From Halomonas sp. UBA3074 (lineage in GTDB: Bacteria > Pseudomonadota > Gammaproteobacteria > Pseudomonadales > Halomonadaceae), in contig NZ_DFBS01000021.1 of NCBI RefSeq assembly GCF_002366715.1, forward strand, positions 1 to 64,000: DNA of 64,000 nucleotides. Direction: 5' to 3'. Position 1 is the stretch's first letter. Each line of letters opens with the position of its first letter. Of the stretch, positions 46,503 through 54,354 are shown one piece after another. A program made the translations under genes and the position numbers. The notes beneath the pieces were generated by a model. That model searched no databases, had not been told where the DNA came from, and worked only from the letters and a program-made list of their open reading frames with translations.

Positions 46503-46985
46503 ATGCAAATTGCGCAAAACTCGGTTGTCGCGTTCCACTACACCCTGACTAACGATGCAGGTGAAGTGCTAGACAGTTCTGAAGGCCGCGAGCCGCTTAC
46601 CTATCTCCATGGCGCTGGCAACATTATCCCAGGCCTTGAAAAAGAGTTAGAAGGTCGTGCTGCGGGCGAAAAGCTGAACGTTAGCGTCTCTCCTGAAGAA
46701 GGTTACGGCGAGCTGCAAGAGCAGCTAATGCAGGAAGTACCGCGCGACGCGTTTCAGGGCGTTGAAAGCATTGAGCCGGGCATGCAGTTCCAAGCCCAGA
46801 CTCAAGGTGGTCCGCTGATGGTTACCGTCAAGAAAGTTGAAGGCGATACGGTCGTTGTCGATGGCAACCACCCGCTGGCCGGCCAGCAGCTCAACTTTGA
46901 CGTTGAGATCGCGGAAGTGCGTGAAGCCAGTGCTGAAGAAGTCGAGCACGGCCACGTGCACGGCGAAGGCGGCGTTGAGCACTAA
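46503..46985 (+). CDS. slyD: FKBP-type peptidyl-prolyl isomerase SlyD
   Basis: 160-residue SlyD-like FKBP. The FKBP part is split by the IF chaperone insert (about residues 70-125), as in SlyD: YTLTNDAGEVLDSSEGREPL, GAGNIIPGLEKELEGRAAGE, then PEEGYGE and MQFQAQTQGGPLMVTVKKVEGDTVVVDGNHPLAG (both halves conserved). The C-terminal tail HGHVHGEGGVEH carries four histidines, a short form of the metal-binding tail E. coli SlyD uses to bind nickel. The ATG at 46503 begins the family; an ATG eight codons upstream is disfavoured. It is followed by nikR and the nik operon. Confidence 0.93.
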   Translation: MQIAQNSVVAFHYTLTNDAGEVLDSSEGREPLTYLHGAGNIIPGLEKELEGRAAGEKLNVSVSPEEGYGELQEQLMQEVPRDAFQGVESIEPGMQFQAQTQGGPLMVTVKKVEGDTVVVDGNHPLAGQQLNFDVEIAEVREASAEEVEHGHVHGEGGVEH

Positions 46986-47008
46986 GACGCTCCCGCTACC
47001 GATAAGAA

Positions 47009-47035
47009 AAGGTGACCTTCGGGTCACCTTTTTTT
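47009..47035 (+). terminator. Terminator after slyD
   Basis: Stem AAGGTGACC (47009-47017), UUCG-type tetraloop TTCG (47018-47021), stem GGTCACCTT (47022-47030) and a T run. nikR ends 23 bases beyond on the other strand. Confidence 0.92.
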
Positions 47036-47057
47036 GTGCCCGACTACACTGAGCACC

Positions 47058-47459
47058 CTACTCATCGGGTATCAGCACCAGTTGCCCATGGCGAACGCTT
47101 CTTGATGAAGTCACTTCGGCGGCAAACTGCTTGAGCGCTTGCCCCTGGCCTTTCAAGAGCGCCACTTCCAGGCAGCTGTCATGATTGATATGCACATGCA
47201 GGGTAGAAAGCGTGAGGTCATGGTGGTCGTGGGAGTGACGCGTCAAGCGCTTGGATAGCTCGCGAGCGGCATGATCATAGACATACACCAGTGCCCCCAT
47301 GCAGGGCGCTTCCGGGGCAGCCTCTTCATTCACCTGCTTCAAGCCGCTGCGGGTTAAATCACGAATTGCCTCTGAGCGGTTCTGATAGCCACGCGCACGC
47401 ATCAACGCATCCACTTCTGCCAACAGCTCCTCATCGAGCGTTACCGTTACACGCTGCAT
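47058..47459 (-). CDS. nikR: Nickel-responsive regulator NikR
   Basis: 133-residue repressor of nickel uptake. The N-terminal ribbon-helix-helix (QRVTVTLDEELLAEVDALM, residues 2-20) binds DNA; the C-terminal ACT-like domain binds nickel. All four high-affinity ligands recalled from E. coli NikR (H76, H87, H89, C95) align here one position later: H77 in SHDHH, H88 and H90 in LHVHINHD and C96. GAGGAGG precedes the ATG. It is divergent from nikA with a perfect NikR operator in the 110-base gap, so it probably represses nik and possibly itself. Confidence 0.95.
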   Translation of the reverse strand: MQRVTVTLDEELLAEVDALMRARGYQNRSEAIRDLTRSGLKQVNEEAAPEAPCMGALVYVYDHAARELSKRLTRHSHDHHDLTLSTLHVHINHDSCLEVALLKGQGQALKQFAAEVTSSRSVRHGQLVLIPDE

Positions 47460-47510
47460 TCACGCCTCCTCAAATAATGGCCCGCTTTCCATAGGCTGTT
47501 TGGCCCGTTA

Positions 47511-47538
47511 GTATGATGTTATTGCAAAAACATCATAC
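47511..47538. promoter_or_regulatory. NikR operator
   Basis: GTATGA (47511-47516), 16 bases, TCATAC (47533-47538): an exact match to the E. coli NikR consensus GTATGA-N16-TCATAC. It lies 51 bases upstream of the nikR start and 31 bases upstream of the nikA start, so it can cover the promoters of both. Confidence 0.93.
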
Positions 47539-47569
47539 TAGTACCGCGACTAGCGCAAAGGATGAAGCG

Positions 47570-49159
47570 ATGACTAAAGCAACTCGGCCTATCTTACTGG
47601 GTATTGCGCTAAGTTGTTTAGCCGCCATTAGCACCGCACAGGCTAAAGATCAGTTAATTCTGGCCATTGGTGGTGAACCCGAGCAGGGCTTCGATCCCCT
47701 ACTGGGCTGGGGGCAGTACGGTAACCCGCTGTTTCAGTCGACGCTGCTCTCACGGGGCCAGGATTTTACGCCGCAGCCAGAACTCGCCACCAAGTGGTCA
47801 CTATCCGAAGACCGCCTTACTTGGACATTGACCCTGCGCGGCGACGCACGCTTTGCTGACGGCACTCCAGTGACCGCCGACGACGTGGCCTACACCTTCA
47901 ACACTGCAGCCAAGGCAGGCGGGCGCGCCGATTTGAGCGCCCTCGCCGAGGCAACGGCCATCGATGAACAGACCGTTACCCTACGACTTCACGCTCCGCG
48001 AATTACCTTTATTGATCAGCTACTAACGCTGGGCATCGTGCCCCACGCCGAGCGTGAAAACGGCTATAGCGAGCAATACGGTCGACACCCCTTGGGCTCA
48101 GGGCCCTATCAATTGGTCGAGTGGCAAGAAGGCGAGCAGCTCATTGTTGAACGCAACCCTTACTTCTACGGCCCTACGCCTGATTTTGAACGGCTGGTAT
48201 TTCTATTTACTGGTGAAGACGCCACGCTGAGTGCAGCTCATGCCGGCCAGGTAGATATCGCCGCCATCCCCCCGGCATTGGCGGCCAATGTGACGACGTC
48301 GATGCAGCGGGTCATCATGGAAAGCGTCGATAACCGCGGCATTCTTTTCCCCATGCAACCTGACAATGGCGAGCATGCGGCTTCCGAAGCTCCCATTGGC
48401 AACGATGTCACCGCTGACCCTGCCATTCGACAGGCGATCAATTTGGCGGTTGATCGCGATACGCTGGTCGAGGTGGCCCTGCACGGCTTTGGTCGCCCCG
48501 CCTTTGGCCCGGCCGACGGCCTTCCCTGGAGTAGCGATGAAGAGCGAATAGACGCACCTGATCTTGCCCAAGCGAAAGGCCTCCTCGATGCCGCTGGCTG
48601 GGAGTTACACGACGATGGCCTGCGCTATAAGGAGGGCCTGCCCGCCCGTTTTCGGCTCACGTACCCGTCAAGCGATACCACCCGTCAGCTGCTTGCCGAA
48701 GTGAGTGCCGAAATGGTTCGCCCACTGGGTATAGAGATGCAGCCAACGGGCCGCCACTGGGATGACATCCAGCGTCATGCCTTGCACCAAGACGCTATTC
48801 TATTTGGTTTTGGTAGCCACAGCCCTCAAGAGGTTTACTACCTCTTCCACAGCCAGCACGCCGGTAACGGTTACTACAACAGCGGCTTTTACACCAACTC
48901 GGCAGTCGATACCCATTTAGATGCCGCCCAGGCGGCGCCTAGTAGCGAAAAGGCCAACCGCCACTGGCAGGCCGCCCAGTGGGACGGCACCACCGGTTAC
49001 GGCTTGCGCGGCGACGCTAGCTGGGCTTGGCTCGTCAATCTGGAGCATGTCTATTTTGCCGACACTTGCCTGGACGTGGGCGAGTTGGGCGTAGCCCCCC
49101 ACGGCCATGGCTGGCCCATCACGGCCAACCTGCTTGAGTGGCGCTGGGTATGCGATTGA
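47570..49159 (+). CDS. nikA: Nickel ABC transporter substrate-binding protein (Nik/Ynt type)
   Basis: Periplasmic SBP_5 receptor, 529 aa, with a signal peptide cut after residue 25 (AQA-KD). The early segment GGEPEQGFDPLLGWGQYGNPLFQSTLL recalls the metal-chelate Ynt/NikZ-like receptors more than E. coli NikA (residues ~34-60, stated here in part). The ATG at 47570 has AAGGATG nearby; a start at 47513 is unlikely because it would put the NikR operator in the coding sequence. The operator gives strong functional support for nickel. The gene overlaps nikB. Confidence 0.87.
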   Translation: MTKATRPILLGIALSCLAAISTAQAKDQLILAIGGEPEQGFDPLLGWGQYGNPLFQSTLLSRGQDFTPQPELATKWSLSEDRLTWTLTLRGDARFADGTPVTADDVAYTFNTAAKAGGRADLSALAEATAIDEQTVTLRLHAPRITFIDQLLTLGIVPHAERENGYSEQYGRHPLGSGPYQLVEWQEGEQLIVERNPYFYGPTPDFERLVFLFTGEDATLSAAHAGQVDIAAIPPALAANVTTSMQRVIMESVDNRGILFPMQPDNGEHAASEAPIGNDVTADPAIRQAINLAVDRDTLVEVALHGFGRPAFGPADGLPWSSDEERIDAPDLAQAKGLLDAAGWELHDDGLRYKEGLPARFRLTYPSSDTTRQLLAEVSAEMVRPLGIEMQPTGRHWDDIQRHALHQDAILFGFGSHSPQEVYYLFHSQHAGNGYYNSGFYTNSAVDTHLDAAQAAPSSEKANRHWQAAQWDGTTGYGLRGDASWAWLVNLEHVYFADTCLDVGELGVAPHGHGWPITANLLEWRWVCD

Positions 49160-50130
49160 TGCCGCGCATTGCTATGCGCCTAGGCCGCCTGGCGCTGGTA
49201 CTGCTGTGCGTCGCGCTGGTCTCGTTTGGGCTCATGATGCTCTCACCCATTGATCCTGTGGATGCCTATCTAGGCCCACAGGTGGCTCAGGTCAGCCCCG
49301 AACAGCGCGCGCTGATTGCCGAACGCTGGGGATTCGATGCGCCTCCCGCCGTACAGTTTGGCCACTGGCTGCGTCAATTAGCGAGTGGCGACCTGGGCTG
49401 GAGCCATGTGTATAACCAGCCGGTTAGCGAGGTCATCGGCCAGCGCTTTCAGCGCTCCATCGTACTGCTCGCAAGCGCGTGGCTCGTCTCGGCACTGCTG
49501 GGGTTTGCGCTGGGCGTCATGGCGGGGGCGAAAGAGGGCTCGCCGCTGGACAAGATGATCAGCACCTACGCTTATTTAACCGCTTCAACGCCTGCCTTTT
49601 GGCTGGCCATGCTCGCCGTGCTGCTGTTTTCGGTCACGCTGGGGTGGGCACCCACCTGCTGCGCTGGCCCGGCCGGCGTGTTGGATCAAGATGTCACCCT
49701 CACCACACGGCTGCATCACTTAGTGCTGCCGGTCGCCACGCTGGCACTGCTGGGCATCGCCAACATTACCCTGCACACTCGCACCCGAATGCTGGCTCTC
49801 ATGCGTTCAGACATTGCAATCCACGCTTTCGCCCAAGGCGCCGGCCGATTCGATGTCGCCTGGCGGCACGGCCTCCGTCACGCCAGTTTACCGGCAGTGA
49901 CGCTAGCGTTCGCATCTCTGGGGGAGCTTTTCGGCGGCTCTATTCTGATCGAGCAAGTATTTGCCTACCCAGGTTTGGGGCAAGCCACCGTGGCCGCGGG
50001 TCTGCGCAGTGATATTCCGCTGCTGCTGGGGATTGCTCTATTTACTGCCCTGTTCGTCAGCATCGGCAACCTCGTCGCCGATACGCTGTATGGCGTTATC
50101 GATCCACGCCTTACGACAGGTGGCTCATGA
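49150..50130 (+). CDS. nikB: Nickel ABC transporter permease NikB
   Basis: DppB-type inner-membrane permease of 326 aa, with a first membrane helix at residues ~8-30 and five more in the body. The BPD signature region HASLPAVTLAFASLGELFGGSILIEQVFAYPG-like stretch (~245-276) is present in part. The ATG at 49150 overlaps the nikA stop; an alternative ATG three codons on overlaps it by one base, and both give tight coupling. nikC overlaps its end by four bases. Confidence 0.9.
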   Translation: MRLMPRIAMRLGRLALVLLCVALVSFGLMMLSPIDPVDAYLGPQVAQVSPEQRALIAERWGFDAPPAVQFGHWLRQLASGDLGWSHVYNQPVSEVIGQRFQRSIVLLASAWLVSALLGFALGVMAGAKEGSPLDKMISTYAYLTASTPAFWLAMLAVLLFSVTLGWAPTCCAGPAGVLDQDVTLTTRLHHLVLPVATLALLGIANITLHTRTRMLALMRSDIAIHAFAQGAGRFDVAWRHGLRHASLPAVTLAFASLGELFGGSILIEQVFAYPGLGQATVAAGLRSDIPLLLGIALFTALFVSIGNLVADTLYGVIDPRLTTGGS

Positions 50131-50927
50131 TCACTCCCCAGCCGCGCCTGCGCGCGATGCTCAGCCTGAGCATCACCGCTGTGTTTATCGGAGGGCTTAT
50201 CGCCAGTCAGTGGCTGTTGACCGATTCCGTTCAACGGATGCAGTTTGGCGCTCGCTTGGCCCCACCGAGCCTTGAACACTGGCTGGGCACCGACGCCCTG
50301 GGCCGTGAACTCTGGGCGCGCACCCTGGCCGGGTTGGCGCTGAGTTTTTGGGTGGGCTGCCTAGCCGCACTTCTGAGCACCTTGATTGCGCTGAGTTTGG
50401 CGGCGCTAGCCACGCTCTCGGCGCGGCTGGATGCGCTGGTGAGCCTGCTGATTGACACCCTGCTGAGTGTTCCCCACCTGATTCTACTGATGCTGATCGC
50501 CTTTGCGCTGGGCGGCGGCACCCAGGCAGTGATCATTGCCGTGGCGGTCACCCACTGGCCAAGCCTTGCCCGGGTGCTGCGCGCCGAACTATGGCAGTTG
50601 CGACAAGCCCCCTATGTACACATTTCACGAGCGCTGGGGAAGTCGCGCTGGTTCGTGCTCCACGGCCATCTCCTTCCGCACCTGCTTCCCCACTGCCTGG
50701 TGGGTGCCCTGCTGCTGTTTCCACACGCCATTTTGCACGAAGCCGCGCTGACCTTTCTGGGCTTCGGCTTGAGCCCCAGCCAACCGGCCATTGGCGTACT
50801 GCTGGCCGAGGCGATGCGCTACCTGAACGGCGGGTACTGGTGGTTAGGGGTATTTCCGGGCTTAGGGTTGTTACTCATGGTGCTGATGTTCGAGCGCCTT
50901 TCCAGTCAGCTGCGCCGTGCGCTTTAA
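50127..50927 (+). CDS. nikC: Nickel ABC transporter permease NikC
   Basis: DppC-type permease of 266 aa with six hydrophobic segments. The PPSLEHWLGTDALGRELWARTLAG segment near residues 48-70 is the classical DppC/OppC entry motif. ALGKSRWFVLHGHLLPHLLPH is the EAA-loop equivalent that contacts the ATPases. ATG overlaps the nikB stop by four bases. Follows the nickel receptor and precedes both ATPase genes. Confidence 0.9.
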   Translation: MITPQPRLRAMLSLSITAVFIGGLIASQWLLTDSVQRMQFGARLAPPSLEHWLGTDALGRELWARTLAGLALSFWVGCLAALLSTLIALSLAALATLSARLDALVSLLIDTLLSVPHLILLMLIAFALGGGTQAVIIAVAVTHWPSLARVLRAELWQLRQAPYVHISRALGKSRWFVLHGHLLPHLLPHCLVGALLLFPHAILHEAALTFLGFGLSPSQPAIGVLLAEAMRYLNGGYWWLGVFPGLGLLLMVLMFERLSSQLRRAL

Positions 50928-50961
50928 CGCTGCTAAGCAAACCATCGAGGGGAGGCAGACC

Positions 50962-51786
50962 GTGTTCACGATTGACCAGCTATCGCTACAGCTACCCATG
51001 TATGCTTCCTGGTGGAAGCGTGAATGGGCCACCTGCTTGAATGATGTTTCACTGACGTTTGCCACGGGCGAAGTGCACGCCCTGGTCGGCGCCTCAGGGG
51101 CGGGGAAAAGCTTATTGGCTTACGCGATGATGGGGCTATTGCCAGCGCAGGCTCGCCTGCAGGGGCAGCTTTACTATCAGGGCACACTGCTTGATGCATC
51201 TCGCCAGCGGCGGCTGCGTGGCCGGGAACTGGCGCTTATTCCTCAGTCGCTCAGCGCCCTGGATCCATTGGTGCGTACCCAACGCCAGGTGGCCTGGGCG
51301 GCCCAGCGCGCAGGCCATGCTACCGAATCCGCCTGGCGGGCGTCTCAGCAGGCGCTCGACCACTATCAGTTGAATGCCCGCGCGCAGCAGGCCTACGCTC
51401 ATGAGCTGTCGGGTGGCATGGCGCGCCGCGTGCTGACGGCCATGGCACACGTTAGCCAAGCACGGCTGGTGATTGCCGACGAGCCCACCGTGGGGCTGGA
51501 CCCACATCAACGCCAGCGAGTACTAACGGCGCTGCGCGAGCTGGCCGATCAGGGCAAGACCGTGGTGCTGATTACCCATGACCTGCGCCACGCCCTGCCA
51601 ATAGCCGACCAGGTGACTATTTTGCGCGACGGCAAGTCGATCGAAACCGCCCCTGCCTGCGCCTTCCAAGGGGCTGGCACCTCGCTCAGCAGCACCTATT
51701 CCCAGGCGCTGTGGCGTGCACTGCCGGACAATGGTTTCACGGTCAGCATGGCGCAGCCAGTAGATAAGGAGACGGTCGTTGCTTGA
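50962..51786 (+). CDS. nikD: Nickel ABC transporter ATP-binding protein NikD
   Basis: ABC ATPase of 274 aa. Walker A is GASGAGKS (43-50), the signature is LSGGMARRV, Walker B VIADEP, and the switch His lies in ITHDLRH. The GTG at 50962 is preferred because GAGGGGAGG precedes it by six bases; a GTG at 50917 inside nikC is less likely. It pairs with the following NikE to energise uptake. The C-terminus lacks the oligopeptide-type extension (RPx region), which is normal for NikD. Confidence 0.88.
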   Translation: MFTIDQLSLQLPMYASWWKREWATCLNDVSLTFATGEVHALVGASGAGKSLLAYAMMGLLPAQARLQGQLYYQGTLLDASRQRRLRGRELALIPQSLSALDPLVRTQRQVAWAAQRAGHATESAWRASQQALDHYQLNARAQQAYAHELSGGMARRVLTAMAHVSQARLVIADEPTVGLDPHQRQRVLTALRELADQGKTVVLITHDLRHALPIADQVTILRDGKSIETAPACAFQGAGTSLSSTYSQALWRALPDNGFTVSMAQPVDKETVVA

Positions 51787-52393
51787 AGCTCACCAGCTTG
51801 GCTTTCAGTTCTTATCCGGCGAGCCGCTGCTATCAGGTATTTCTCTGACCTTAAGGGCGGGCCAGTGGGTAGGGTTAAGCGGCGACTCTGGCGCAGGAAA
51901 ATCAACGCTGGGCAAGCTGTTGGCGGGCTACTTAACACCCCAAGCGGGTGAGATCACGTTGGCGGGCATGGCGCTGCCGGACAGCGGAATACAGCCAGTG
52001 CAGTGGCTGCCGCAATCGCCGGAGCTATCGGTGAACCCCCGCTGGCGGGTCGGTAGGATACTGCGGGAAGCCTGGACACCTTCAGAAGCACAGTGTCAGG
52101 CGTTCGGCATCCACCCCCGCTGGCTGTCGCGCTACCCCCAATCGTTATCAGGCGGAGAACTGCAGCGTGTCTGCGTGCTGCGGGCGCTGGCTCCCGGGAT
52201 ACGCTTTTTGATCGCCGATGAGATATCGACGATGCTCGACCCGATCACCCAGGTGGAGCTTTGGCAGGCCTTGCAACAGGAGGCGGAAAACCGTCAGCTA
52301 GGTGTGCTGGTGATCAGCCACGATAGCGCCCTGCTGAAACGCCTCTGCCCTCAGCGCTTCCATTTGAGCAGTGGTCAACTGAAGCCATGGTAG
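51779..52393 (+). CDS. nikE: Nickel ABC transporter ATP-binding protein NikE
   Basis: ABC ATPase, 204 aa, shorter than E. coli NikE (~268), ending soon after the His-switch strand. Walker A is GDSGAGKS (35-42), signature LSGGELQRV, Walker B LIADEIS with Ser instead of the usual Pro, then TMLDP. The start is TTG at 51779, eight bases inside nikD and six bases after AAGGAGA; no ATG or GTG fits better. The truncated C-terminus suggests it lacks the extra regulatory domain. Last gene of the operon. Confidence 0.85.
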   Translation: MLEAHQLGFQFLSGEPLLSGISLTLRAGQWVGLSGDSGAGKSTLGKLLAGYLTPQAGEITLAGMALPDSGIQPVQWLPQSPELSVNPRWRVGRILREAWTPSEAQCQAFGIHPRWLSRYPQSLSGGELQRVCVLRALAPGIRFLIADEISTMLDPITQVELWQALQQEAENRQLGVLVISHDSALLKRLCPQRFHLSSGQLKPW

Positions 52394-52410
52394 TGCTGAT
52401 GCCGAGAAAA

Positions 52411-53601
52411 TTAGTCAACCGCTTGGCGACGCTCAAAGCGCCACAGGCCGAAAGCAATCGCCAAGGTGATCGTCAGCAGTAGCCACGAGCCGATGCTCAC
52501 CCCCGCCCAGCCAGCCCACTGCCAGAACGGCTCCAGCCAGAAACCACCCAAGCTGGCACCCACATAGTAAAACACCAGATAGAGCGCCGACGCGCTGCCC
52601 CGGGCGCCCTGGGCATAGCGCCCTACCCAGCTGGAAGCCAACGAATGCGACAGGAAAAAGCCAAACGCATTGATGCTCAAGCCAATAATAATCAGCGCTA
52701 GCGAATCAAACAGCGTGATGGCCGTGCCCAGCATCAAGATGACGACCCCAACCATCATGCACGCTGCGGGAGAAAACCGCCCCGCCAAACGCCCGGAGAT
52801 CATCGAACCGAAAGTACCCCCCAGGTAGGTCAGGAAAATCAGCCCCAAACCACTCGCGGCCAGTTGATAGGGCGCATCCGCTAGGCGGAAAGTGATATAG
52901 CTGTACTGGTTGATAAAAATCAGAAAGTTAATGCCACCTAAACAGTAGGCAGCGAGCAGCACCGGGCTGCGCAAATGGCCAAGCAAATTCCCCGCCGCTT
53001 TACCTAGCTCAAAGCGCTGCGGTGTAAACGCACGGCTGATGGGGAGTAGCCGCCAAAACACCACGCAACCGATCAGCGTTATGCAGCCTACCGACAAGAA
53101 GGCAGCCGTGGGGCCGCCTATCTCCGCCGCGGCGCCGCCTACGATACGTCCACTAATGCCGCCCAATGAATTGGCCCCAATATAGAGCCCCACCGCGCTT
53201 AACAGCGCCGGCTTATCGAACTCGTCGCCCATCCAGGCGATCGCCACGGCAGGCAAGCCGCCCAATACGAAGCCCTGCACCAGGCGCAGCAGTAACAGGC
53301 TTTCAAACGTAGGCGCAAAGGCCAAGGCAAGGGAGCAACCGCCTGCCAGCAGCAGCGTAATGCGCATTATGCCTTCGCGGCCAATGGCATCAGAAAGAGG
53401 GCCAAACACTAGCAGGGCAATGGCGAGGGAGAGCGTTGATACCGACATGAGCAAACTGACCCCCAGGGTCGAGACATCGTACGTCTCCTTTAACCCTGGC
53501 AGCAGCGGCTGCGGTGCATACAGATTGATAAAAACAAGAAAAGAGCCGAGGCAAAGCGCCAAGGTGGCGCGCCACCAGGCGCGCGTTTTGGCTTCGATCA
53601 T
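52411..53601 (-). CDS. MFS transporter, YnfM-like
   Basis: Major facilitator of 396 aa with 12 predicted membrane helices. NLYAPQPLLPGL in the first helix and the AIALLVFGPLSDAIGREGIM loop (motif A at residues ~62-80) resemble the AraJ/YnfM subfamily of drug or sugar-phosphate exporters. The gene is convergent with nikE, 17 bases from its stop, so it is probably not part of the nickel operon. Substrate unknown. Confidence 0.85.
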   Translation of the reverse strand: MIEAKTRAWWRATLALCLGSFLVFINLYAPQPLLPGLKETYDVSTLGVSLLMSVSTLSLAIALLVFGPLSDAIGREGIMRITLLLAGGCSLALAFAPTFESLLLLRLVQGFVLGGLPAVAIAWMGDEFDKPALLSAVGLYIGANSLGGISGRIVGGAAAEIGGPTAAFLSVGCITLIGCVVFWRLLPISRAFTPQRFELGKAAGNLLGHLRSPVLLAAYCLGGINFLIFINQYSYITFRLADAPYQLAASGLGLIFLTYLGGTFGSMISGRLAGRFSPAACMMVGVVILMLGTAITLFDSLALIIIGLSINAFGFFLSHSLASSWVGRYAQGARGSASALYLVFYYVGASLGGFWLEPFWQWAGWAGVSIGSWLLLTITLAIAFGLWRFERRQAVD

Positions 53602-53631
53602 GCCATTCCTAAAAAATGAAGAGTCTAACGA

Positions 53632-54261
53632 TTAGAAAACACGACTGCTTAGCTGGGCTAACTGGGTAGGTTCTAGCGCACGACGCGCCTGCCAGTAGTA
53701 GCGCCGCCAATAGCTGTTATCCAGGCTGGAAATAATCACCCCTTTGGAGGTAGAGGCATGCAGGAAATAACCATTTCCCACATAAATTCCCACGTGGTTA
53801 TAGCGTCCTGGTGGGCTGAAGAACACCAGATCGCCCGCCTGCAGCTCTTGGCGGTCGATCGGGCGTCCCTCGTGTATTTGTCCACTGGTGGAACGCGGCA
53901 ACTCTAAATTAAACGTATCACGGTAAACATTGCGAACCAGGGCCGAGCAGTCAATCCCTCTTTCTGACGTGCCGCCAATCTGGTAAGGCGTTCCTGCCCA
54001 GCGCTGGTGCTGGACCAGAAGCGCCTCACGAATGGCTGTTGGCGGCGGTACTTGCAAACTGCGCAGATGCGCATCGATGGGATCAACCGGCGACATTTGC
54101 GGGTTGGCGCCCATTCCGGGCAGTGTCATCGAGAAGTAATTATCGGGGGCCTGCGTCGCGCTCTGTCGAGTAGAGCCTGCGCAGCCAGCCACTAATGTAA
54201 CTATAAAACAAGCACTTAAAATACGAACAGCAGTCACAGCGGGGCGTGGCAACGCAACCAT
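53632..54261 (-). CDS. NlpC/P60 (C40) peptidoglycan endopeptidase lipoprotein
   Basis: Lipoprotein of 209 aa. The signal peptide carries a lipobox LVAGC (C27). The C-terminal NlpC/P60 domain has the triad C105 (DCSALV), H156 (YNHVGIYVG) and H168 (FLHAST), suggesting a cell-wall D,L-endopeptidase of the MepS/Spr type. The ATG at 54261 follows CGAGGT; a further 14 codons upstream are unlikely. The linker (residues 28-85) is polar. Separated from MFS by 30 bases on the same strand, but the two are functionally unrelated. Confidence 0.9.
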   Translation of the reverse strand: MVALPRPAVTAVRILSACFIVTLVAGCAGSTRQSATQAPDNYFSMTLPGMGANPQMSPVDPIDAHLRSLQVPPPTAIREALLVQHQRWAGTPYQIGGTSERGIDCSALVRNVYRDTFNLELPRSTSGQIHEGRPIDRQELQAGDLVFFSPPGRYNHVGIYVGNGYFLHASTSKGVIISSLDNSYWRRYYWQARRALEPTQLAQLSSRVF

Positions 54262-54354
54262 GCGATAAACCTCGTGACAATGAATAAGGTGGCGGTATGA
54301 CAAAACTCATTTTCCACGCACGACTATAAGCTAGTTATCCTATGTTTGGCGAGC

